DNA from: Rhodospirillales bacterium
Lineage (GTDB): Bacteria > Pseudomonadota > Alphaproteobacteria > Rhodospirillales > JASLLZ01
DNA length: 37,529 nt
Direction: 5' to 3'
NCBI GenBank assembly: GCA_030754885.1
Contig: JASLZL010000092.1
Location: forward strand, 1 to 37,529
The notes below the pieces were generated by a model that saw nothing but the letters and a program-made list of their open reading frames with translations, had not been told where the DNA came from and made no database searches. Positions 32,294 through 37,529 of this stretch are shown here, piece by piece. Numbering within the stretch: position 1 is the stretch's first letter; every line of letters begins with the position of its first letter. The translations under genes and the position numbers were made by a program.

Positions 32294-32821
32294 TTATTCG
32301 GGCATGCGATACAAATAGACCGTCGTTGCGTACAGATCGTCGGCGCGCCGCACCGCTTCGGGCCGCCAGCCGGGCACGGAGAAGGTGTTGGAGAGTACGT
32401 AGGCGCCGGGCTTCAGTTCAGCCTCCAGCTTGGTCTTGAGGGTGTCCATCCCGGCGGGAAACAGATAGCAGACAACAAGGGCGGCGTCGCCCAGCGCAAC
32501 AGGGTGAAAGTCGGCGCGCCGAATCGAAAGGTTGGTCAACGGCTCGACCCTGTGACGGACCTTGGAAAACAGCCACGGCAGGGGTGAAATTTCCAGAGCC
32601 CGCACCGTGCAGCGGGGCAGGCGCCGGGCCAGGGGGAAGGCCAGGTTTCCCCATCCCGATCCCAGTTCGAAGACCACGCCTTCGATGCCGGGCGGAATCA
32701 AGTCCAGCATTACGGAGGCGACCCGGGGCGATGTCGGTGCTGGCGCCACGCCCGTCATTAGGGCATAAACGACAAGCCCAAGGACCACAGCCAGGGCGGC
32801 AGCGAGAACGCCCAGTTCCAT
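32294..32821 (-). CDS. Membrane-anchored class I SAM-dependent methyltransferase
   Basis: A 175-residue protein. An N-terminal hydrophobic helix (about 4-24, GVLAAALAVVLGLVVYALMT) precedes a Rossmann methyltransferase core with motif I VVFELGSGWGNLAFPLARRL, the acidic ribose contact in VRALEISPLPW, and a later VVCYLFPAGM strand. The length is near the minimum for this fold. The ATG at 32821 was chosen because upstream sequence is AT-rich and unlike the gene; a longer start at 32980 would add an unlikely leader. The substrate is unknown. It is convergent with the M24 gene, with 19 bases between stops. Confidence 0.8.
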   Translation of the reverse strand: MELGVLAAALAVVLGLVVYALMTGVAPAPTSPRVASVMLDLIPPGIEGVVFELGSGWGNLAFPLARRLPRCTVRALEISPLPWLFSKVRHRVEPLTNLSIRRADFHPVALGDAALVVCYLFPAGMDTLKTKLEAELKPGAYVLSNTFSVPGWRPEAVRRADDLYATTVYLYRMPE

Positions 32822-33009
32822 CACGCGACAGGCCCGCCATAATAGGGAGATGAAATCGGAAATAATTGGCCCATATAATGTTAACAATATCACAACTATT
32901 ACCCTCAATATTGGGAGATGGATTAAACCGCCGAGTGTCGCGGGGTGCGTTGAGCGCGGCGACTCAATGTTTTGCCTCAATGGTTTAACAAGTATGGAGA
33001 TGTGGTTTC

Positions 33010-33432
33010 GTGGCTTTTTTAAACTTTACAAAAGCACAAAAGGAGCTGACCGACCCCCATTGGGCGCGTACCAAGAATGGGTCCTTTCACCGGCTTCTCA
33101 GTCTTGATCCCGAGGCTAACGGCTTGTCCAAGGCCAACGGTGTTTACGTCGTTTGACACGGCGGCATCAAACCCGGGTGGATATTCATCGGTCGCAGTGA
33201 TGACTTGGCCCGAACGTTTCACGAGGTCGCCGACGACGAAGAGGTCATGGCCTACGATGCCCACGGCGGCATATTCGTCGCCTGGGCAATGATCAAGAAG
33301 GAGTTTCAAAATGGTGTCGTCCGTCACCTGAACGACGCCCTGGGTCCCAAGATCAAGAACAAAGCCGGCGCCCTAAAAAAAGCTAAACCGGTCCCCGTCC
33401 AACCGCCCCGGCCCAAATCCGCTTCGGAATGA
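33010..33432 (+). pseudogene. Small protein gene interrupted by an in-frame TGA
   Basis: One frame from a GTG at 33010 to 33432 reads as a single 141-codon gene, but codon 49 (33154-33156) is TGA. The halves are VAFLNFTKAQKELTDPHW...GVYVV and HGGIKPGWIFIGRSDDL...PKSASE. The junction GVYVV-x-HGG, together with IFIGRSDDLARTF, resembles a GIY-YIG-like core; Trp (TGG) is the likely original residue. Downstream AYDAHGGIFVAWAMIKKEF continues the same protein. Stop codons elsewhere in the window include many TGA, so the code is standard. It is a nonsense mutation or a base error. Confidence 0.65.
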
Positions 33433-33545
33433 CGCCCAGAACTTCCGGTGTTCCCCGGAACTGAGCGTGACCGCGATCACCGTTGGGCTTTCGCGTATGA
33501 CTCTGGGCCGATTTTTTCCCTAGATGACGATGGGGACTTGAACGG

Positions 33546-33692
33546 GTGAACAGGCGCGAGCGTCGGCATCAAGCCAAATTGGGTGGAAAGCGCAAATCAG
33601 TGCGCCGGCCCGTCGCCGTGGACGCGCGCTTTCAGGCTGCCCAGGCTCACCAGGTGGCTGGGCGTCTTGGCGAGACCGAGACCTTGTGCCGC
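33546..33692 (+). other. Out-of-frame N-terminal part of the OGT gene (frameshift region)
   Basis: From a GTG at 33546 the frame encodes MNRRERRHQAKLGGKRKS and continues to ...HQVAGRLGETETLCR, a natural start for a TPR protein. At about 33690 the frame must shift to join AIIAEHPAHADAHGLLGVV in the next gene's frame. A loss of two bases (for example CGCGCT to CGCT) or a gain of one would explain it. Confidence 0.6.
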
Positions 33693-35565
33693 TATCATTG
33701 CCGAACATCCCGCCCACGCCGACGCCCATGGTCTTTTGGGTGTGGTCCTGGCGCTTGATGACAGGAACGCCGAAGCCGCCACTCTATTGGAGCGTGCCGT
33801 TGCTCTGGCGCCCGCCGTCGCCGCCTACCACAACAACCTGGGCAATGTCTTGTCGGCGCTCGACCGCGGCGAGGAGGCGGTGGCCGCCTATGGTCGTGCC
33901 CTGGCGCTGCGCCCGGACGACGCCCAGACCCACAACAACCTGGGCACGGTCCTCAAGGCGGCGGGCCGTTTGGCGGACGCCCGCGACGCCTATGAACGTG
34001 CCTTGGTTCTCAATCCCGATTATGCCGAGGCGCACAGCAATTACGGTAACGCGCTCCTGGATCTAGGCCGCATCCAAGAGGCCGTCGAAAGCCATCGACG
34101 GGCACTGGTCCTCAACCCCGACTACGCCGTTGCCCACAATAACCTAGGCAGCGCTCTGAAGCGTCAGGGTGAATACGAGGCCGCCGCCGCTTCCTTCGAG
34201 ACGGCGCTCAAGCTAATGCCCGCCTATTCGGACGCGCTGAGCAACTTGGGCGAGGTCCTGCGCGAAAGCGGCGACGCCGGCGCCGCCATTGACTATTACC
34301 GCCGTGCCCTCGACGCCGATGGGGCCAGGCCCGGCATCCATTCCAATCTTCTCTACGCCTTGAACTGCGTCCCAGAGTTCGACCGGGGCGCCCACTACGC
34401 CGAACATCGCCGCTGGGCCGAACTGCACACCCGGCCCGCCACCGTGAGTCATGGCAACGACCCCAACCCCGAGCGGCGGATCAGGATCGGTTACGTATCG
34501 CCCGACTTCCGCCGTCACTCGGTGACCTATTTCATCGAACCCGTGCTTGCCGCCCACGACCCGGGCGTTGTCGAGGTCTTCTGTTACGCCAGCTCCAACT
34601 TACGCGACGAGGTGAGCGATCGCCTGCGTTCCATGGCCCATGGGTGGCGCGACATTCACGCCCTTGGTGACGGCGAGGCGGCAAAGCGCATCGGCGCCGA
34701 CGGCATCGATATTCTGGTCGATCTTTCGGGGCACACCATGAACGGACGTCTGGCGCTGTTCGCTCAGCGACCGGCACCGGTGCAGGTCACCTACCTGGGG
34801 TATCCCAACACGACGGGCCTGGACGCCATGGATTACCGCCTCACCGACGCCCGGGCCGACCCCGAGGGCGACGGCAAGGCTTTTCACACAGAGGCCCTGG
34901 TTCGGCTCCTCGACGGCTTCTTGTGCTATCGCCCGCCCGACGACACTCCTCCGGTGGCGCCGCCCGGCGATGGCCCCGTCACCTTCATCTCATGCAACAA
35001 CCTGGCCAAGGTGACGCCGCCGGTGGTTGCCGCCTGGGCCGAACTGCTCGCCCGGCTGCCCGATTCGCGCTTGTTGCTCAAGGCCAAGGCGCTCGGCGAT
35101 GCCGGGACGCGGCGCCGGATGGCTGAAAGCTTCGCTCGCCTGGGCGTGGCGGAGGGCCGCATCGACATGATGGGGTGGGTCGAAACGGGCAGTCACCTCG
35201 ACGTTTACGGCGGTGTTGATATCGGTCTCGACACCTTTCCCTACAACGGCACCACCACGACCTGCGAGGCGCTGTGGATGGGTGTCCCCGTAGTGACACT
35301 TTCCGGCGACCGCCATGCCGGTCGGGTTGGCACCAGTCTGCTAGCCCAGGTTGGTCTTGGTGAACTCGTCGCTCCTTCGACCGCTGCCTACGTCGAGACG
35401 GCCCTCAATCTCGCCGCCGACCGCCAGGCCCTGGGTCGGTTGCGCGGCAGCCTGCGCTCGATGATCGCGGACGGGGGCCTGACCGACGGAAAAGCCTTCA
35501 CTGCCGAGCTGGAGGCGGCCTACCGTAAAATGTGGCGGGACTGGTGCGGACGGCGGACGGCGTGA
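33583..35565 (+). CDS. OGT/SPINDLY-type TPR glycosyltransferase (family 41)
   Basis: A 660-residue protein with about six tetratricopeptide repeats (roughly residues 38-245; units such as AEAHSNYGNALLDLGRIQEA), then a catalytic region like O-linked N-acetylglucosamine transferase. Landmarks are RRIRIGYVSPDFRRHSV, DGIDILVDLSGHTMNGRL, the APVQVTYLGYPNTTGLDAMD block, and the nucleotide-sugar site GLDTFPYNGTTTTCEALWMG. The gene probably glycosylates protein Ser/Thr. The first 33 residues in this frame look unlike protein; the correct N-terminus lies in another frame from a GTG at 33546. The true gene would then be 33546-35565. Confidence 0.85.
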   Translation: MESANQCAGPSPWTRAFRLPRLTRWLGVLARPRPCAAIIAEHPAHADAHGLLGVVLALDDRNAEAATLLERAVALAPAVAAYHNNLGNVLSALDRGEEAVAAYGRALALRPDDAQTHNNLGTVLKAAGRLADARDAYERALVLNPDYAEAHSNYGNALLDLGRIQEAVESHRRALVLNPDYAVAHNNLGSALKRQGEYEAAAASFETALKLMPAYSDALSNLGEVLRESGDAGAAIDYYRRALDADGARPGIHSNLLYALNCVPEFDRGAHYAEHRRWAELHTRPATVSHGNDPNPERRIRIGYVSPDFRRHSVTYFIEPVLAAHDPGVVEVFCYASSNLRDEVSDRLRSMAHGWRDIHALGDGEAAKRIGADGIDILVDLSGHTMNGRLALFAQRPAPVQVTYLGYPNTTGLDAMDYRLTDARADPEGDGKAFHTEALVRLLDGFLCYRPPDDTPPVAPPGDGPVTFISCNNLAKVTPPVVAAWAELLARLPDSRLLLKAKALGDAGTRRRMAESFARLGVAEGRIDMMGWVETGSHLDVYGGVDIGLDTFPYNGTTTTCEALWMGVPVVTLSGDRHAGRVGTSLLAQVGLGELVAPSTAAYVETALNLAADRQALGRLRGSLRSMIADGGLTDGKAFTAELEAAYRKMWRDWCGRRTA

Positions 35566-35632
35566 CGGGCGTTTTGCCAAATCACCCCATTTGCCTTTAT
35601 ATGGTGCGCCCTCGGTACTGGAGTGGAAAACG

Positions 35633-36196
35633 ATGGTGCGCCTGACCCGAATTTACACGCGCGGCGGCGATCAAGGCGAGACCTCGCTGGGGAGCGGTGA
35701 GAGGGTCGCCAAGCACGATCTACGGGTCTCGGCCTATGGTACGGTGGATGAGGCCAATGCCGTCATCGGTTGTGCGCGCCTGCATACCTCGGGCAGGGCG
35801 GACGACATGCTGGAACGCATTCAGCACGACCTGTTCGACTTGGGCGCCGACCTGTGCATGCCCGAAGATGACCCGAAGGGCGCCGCAGCGTTGCGCGTCT
35901 CCATGGTCCAGGTGGAGCGCCTGGAGCGAGAGATCGATGCGGTGAACGCCGCCCTCCAGCCCCTCGATTCCTTCATCCTGCCGGGCGGAAGCGCCGCCTC
36001 TGCCGAGCTTCATCTGGCCCGCACGGTAGTGCGTCGGGCCGAACGCGGGGTCTGTGAATTGGCTGGGCGCGTGGCGCTCAACCCGGCCGCCGTTGCCTAT
36101 CTCAACCGGCTCTCGGACCACTTGTTCGTTCTCGCCCGCCACCTCAACGACGACGGGGCCGATGACATTCTGTGGCGGCCCGGCGTTAACCGCTGA
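35633..36196 (+). CDS. PduO-type ATP:cob(I)alamin adenosyltransferase
   Basis: A 187-residue cytoplasmic trimer-type enzyme that transfers the adenosyl group of ATP to reduced cobalamin. The ATP-binding N-terminal motif is RIYTRGGDQGETSLGSGERV, followed by KHDLRVSAYGTVDEANAVIG. The C-terminal half has SFILPGGSAASAELHLARTVVRRAERG and LNRLSDHLFVLARHLN, both standard for PduO. The ATG at 35633 has GGAG nine bases upstream and gives the family length, so the upstream in-frame TTG is not used. It supplies the coenzyme for B12 enzymes such as NrdJ at 19.7 kb. Confidence 0.94.
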   Translation: MVRLTRIYTRGGDQGETSLGSGERVAKHDLRVSAYGTVDEANAVIGCARLHTSGRADDMLERIQHDLFDLGADLCMPEDDPKGAAALRVSMVQVERLEREIDAVNAALQPLDSFILPGGSAASAELHLARTVVRRAERGVCELAGRVALNPAAVAYLNRLSDHLFVLARHLNDDGADDILWRPGVNR

Positions 36197-36258
36197 GCGG
36201 TGCCGTCCCGGACTCGCGGTCCCGGTGAAATTCTGATCCTAAGGGCGGGCAGGAAAAT

Positions 36259-36286
36259 GGGGCAGGGAGTGGCCCCCTGCCCCTTT
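36259..36286. terminator. GC-rich hairpin terminator, possibly bidirectional
   Basis: GGGGCAGGG (36259-36267) and CCCTGCCCC (36275-36283) form a perfect 9-bp stem with a seven-base loop. On the plus strand TTT follows; on the minus strand ATTTTCC follows. It lies 63 bases after the adenosyltransferase stop and 20 bases past the end of a possible short minus-strand ORF. Confidence 0.6.
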
Positions 36287-36303
36287 GCCTCGTAGCGGCG
36301 CGT

Positions 36304-36459
36304 CTAGTCTCTGAGCTCGATGGCGTCGGAGCCTTTCTGACGCAGGCCGACGGAAGGACCGTCACCCTCGGAAATTTTAACCACGCCAACGAGAATTGGG
36401 TTTGAAGCGTTGACTTGCCAACGACTATACTCAGACCACCTACGTACCGTGAACGGCAA
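36304..36459 (-). CDS. Possible short minus-strand ORF before the ABC gene (weak)
   Basis: The 350-base gap 36197-36546 contains a minus-strand frame from a TTG at 36459 to TAG at 36304-36306. Its 51 codons end in the protein-like VGVVKISEGDGPSVGLRQKG followed by SDAIELRD. A 9-bp hairpin with a short T-run follows 20 bases later. No ATG or good ribosome site exists, and the upstream part overlaps the promoter of the ABC gene on the other strand. It may be a remnant of a longer gene or chance coding-like sequence. Confidence 0.2.
   Translation of the reverse strand: MPFTVRRWSEYSRWQVNASNPILVGVVKISEGDGPSVGLRQKGSDAIELRD
36402..36431 (+). promoter_or_regulatory. Candidate promoter of the iron-type ABC gene
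   Basis: TTGAAG (36402-36407) and TATACT (36426-36431) are separated by 18 bases. The start would be near 36438, giving a leader of about 110 bases that contains the hairpin GGAGCA-TCT-TGCTCC and ends in GGGAGGA, a strong ribosome site seven bases before the ATG at 36547. Confidence 0.5.
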
Positions 36460-36546
36460 CCTGCCCGACTCTGCGGGCGTGTTACTGTTTTTCTACCGGG
36501 GAGCATCTTGCTCCGCGGCAATAATCCTTAAACGGGAGGATAGTCC

Positions 36547-37427
36547 ATGAAAAGTTCTCTAATTTCACGCAGGCTGAGGATTGGCGCCGGCGCCGTGGTG
36601 GCGGCGTTTGCCCTTATGAGCGTGACGGCGGCCAACGCCGATGCGCCCAAACAGGGCCCCGAGGTGTGGAAGTACCTCAACGGCCTCTCCAAGGCCGAGC
36701 GTCTGGCGGTGCTTGAAAAGGAAGCCAACCGCGAGGGCGGGTTCACCGTCTATGGCGCCATCGGTATCGACAAGTTCCAAATCTTCACCAAGTTGTTCAA
36801 CAAGCGCTATCCCAAGATCAAGGTGGACTTCGTCCGCTTGCGCGGCTCCCAGGTGCCCGACAAGGTGATGATCGAGCACCGCAGCGACCGCATGAACGCT
36901 TCGGGGGCCCTGTCGACGGTTGATTACATGGCACTCTTGAACGAGGCCCTGGCACCTTACGAGCCGACCACCTGGGGGGACACCGATGCGCGCTTTCGGG
37001 TTGGCGGCTACAAGGACGGCTGGACCGCGATGGTCTTCTATCTGACCCCGACCAGTCTTGCTTGGCGCACCGACCGCGTCGCCAAGGGCGATGTTCCCAA
37101 GACCCTCAACGATGTGATGGATGCCAAGTGGAAGGGCCGGGTCGGCGCAACGGCGAACCTGGAACGCTTCATGGATGCCCTCATCCAGGCCGACGGCGAG
37201 AAGGCGGGCATGGCGAAGATCCGCAAGCTGGCGGCGCTCCAGCCGCGCATATACCGCTCCAACGCGGCGCTTTCCAAGGCCCTGGCGGCCGGCGAGTTCG
37301 ACCTTGCCTTCAATTTCAACTCCGACCGTCCGAAGGGGCTTAAGGAGAAGGGAGCGCCGGTGGACTACCATTTCCCATGAACTTCCGCATTGATGCGGCC
37401 CACGTCCACACCTTGGAAAGCGCCTAG
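36547..37427 (+). pseudogene. Iron(III)-type ABC substrate-binding protein, frameshifted and truncated
   Basis: The intact frame 36547-37380 encodes 277 residues with a signal peptide (about 1-32, cut after ADA) and a periplasmic binding protein fold: EGGFTVYGAIGIDKFQIFTK, RYPKIKVDFVRLRGSQV, then DVMDAKWKGRVG and the late NSDRPKGL. Relatives are nearer 330-350 residues, so the C-terminal lobe is missing. Near 37376 a one-base loss would join ...VDYHFP to MNFRIDAAHVHTLESA in the +2 frame, a good fit to a continuing binding protein, until TAG at 37425. The left end of an insertion sequence then follows at 37455. The gene is very likely inactive or miscalled by a base. Confidence 0.75.
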
Positions 37428-37454
37428 CGGGCAGCCGGGGCCTATATAAATATA

Positions 37455-37529
37455 GGGGCTGTCCCAGATAACCCATTTTGGGGGTTATCATGGGAGCTAT
37501 GCGGAAGAGCCGTCTCAGCAGGTACAAAC
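37455..37529 (+). mobile_element. Left end of an IS1595/IS1016-like insertion sequence
   Basis: The sequence GGGGCTGTCCCAGATAAC starts at 37455 after an AT-rich stretch (CTATATAAATATA) and resembles the terminal inverted repeat I remember for the IS1016 group. A transposase start follows at once. The right end and any target duplication lie outside the window. Confidence 0.7.
37490..37529 (+). CDS. IS1595-family transposase, N-terminal 13 residues
   Basis: The frame from ATG 37490 reads MGAMRKSRLSRYK up to the window edge; an internal ATG at 37499 is the alternative start. The MRKSRLSxYK opening is typical of transposases in the IS1595/IS1016 group, whose next residues usually form a helix-turn-helix (IEHFVAGTTARTAA in relatives). 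Only the start is in the window, so catalytic residues cannot be checked. GGGGG five bases before the first ATG could serve as a ribosome site. Confidence 0.65.
   Translation, partial: MGAMRKSRLSRYK

Noticed and set aside
33154-33200. Selenocysteine insertion at the in-frame TGA
   Set aside because: No clear SECIS hairpin follows the codon, and the expected residue appears to be Trp rather than Cys.

Overview
The window is GC-rich chromosomal DNA from an alphaproteobacterium. The gene order fits the Rhodospirillales: tlpA<>argH-lptM-lysA-TIGR02302, ftsE-ftsX-ydcF-plsC, and a chorismate mutase-hisC-tyrC operon divergent from metX-metW. This placement is inferred from gene content. No rRNA or tRNA gene and no CRISPR array was seen. 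Genes are packed tightly with many 1-4 base overlaps, so most of the window is ordinary core metabolism, envelope biogenesis and transport.

Layout. 0-6 kb: the 5' end of an unknown gene, a GNAT acetyltransferase and a muconate-cycloisomerase-like enolase (minus strand), then a TauE/SafE permease, three tandem EamA/DMT exporters and a small zincin. 6-9 kb: a DUF1127 protein, a small lipoprotein and an M20-family protein with unusual metal-site residues, punctuated by palindromic repeats. 9-14.5 kb: TlpA-like thioredoxin, argH, lptM, lysA and a large TIGR02302 membrane protein. 14.45-14.95 kb: a gene-poor gap holding a candidate sigma-54 promoter, an upstream dyad, a 33-codon ORF with a Shine-Dalgarno sequence, and an intrinsic terminator, all on the minus strand. 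15-19.5 kb: a zinc-ribbon/DUF3426 membrane protein with a Glu-Pro repeat, ftsEX, a 266-bp structured element with terminal inverted repeats, ydcF and plsC. 19.6-25.4 kb: B12-dependent ribonucleotide reductase nrdJ, chaC, another DMT exporter, a DUF2125 protein and a YqgE homologue with an apparent signal peptide. 25.4-30.2 kb: aromatic amino acid synthesis (minus) divergent from methionine synthesis (plus). 30.2-36.2 kb: a proline aminopeptidase with an extra N-terminal segment, a membrane-anchored methyltransferase, a gene with an in-frame TGA, an OGT/SPINDLY-type TPR glycosyltransferase with a frameshifted N-terminus, and a PduO-type cobalamin adenosyltransferase. 36.2-37.5 kb: a frameshifted iron-type ABC binding protein followed by the left end of an IS1595/IS1016-like insertion sequence.

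How the parts connect. The PduO-type enzyme makes the adenosylcobalamin that NrdJ needs. LysA and ArgH close lysine and arginine synthesis. The CM-HisC-TyrC trio leads from chorismate toward tyrosine and phenylalanine. MetX/MetW feed methionine. FtsEX, YdcF, PlsC, LptM and TlpA serve the envelope. The last 4.5 kb carries three separately damaged reading frames and an IS end, so it looks like a decaying stretch or a locally error-prone assembly.

The least expected signal is the 14.55-14.88 kb minus-strand unit. Two repeat families are also notable because their copies sit directly at stop codons.
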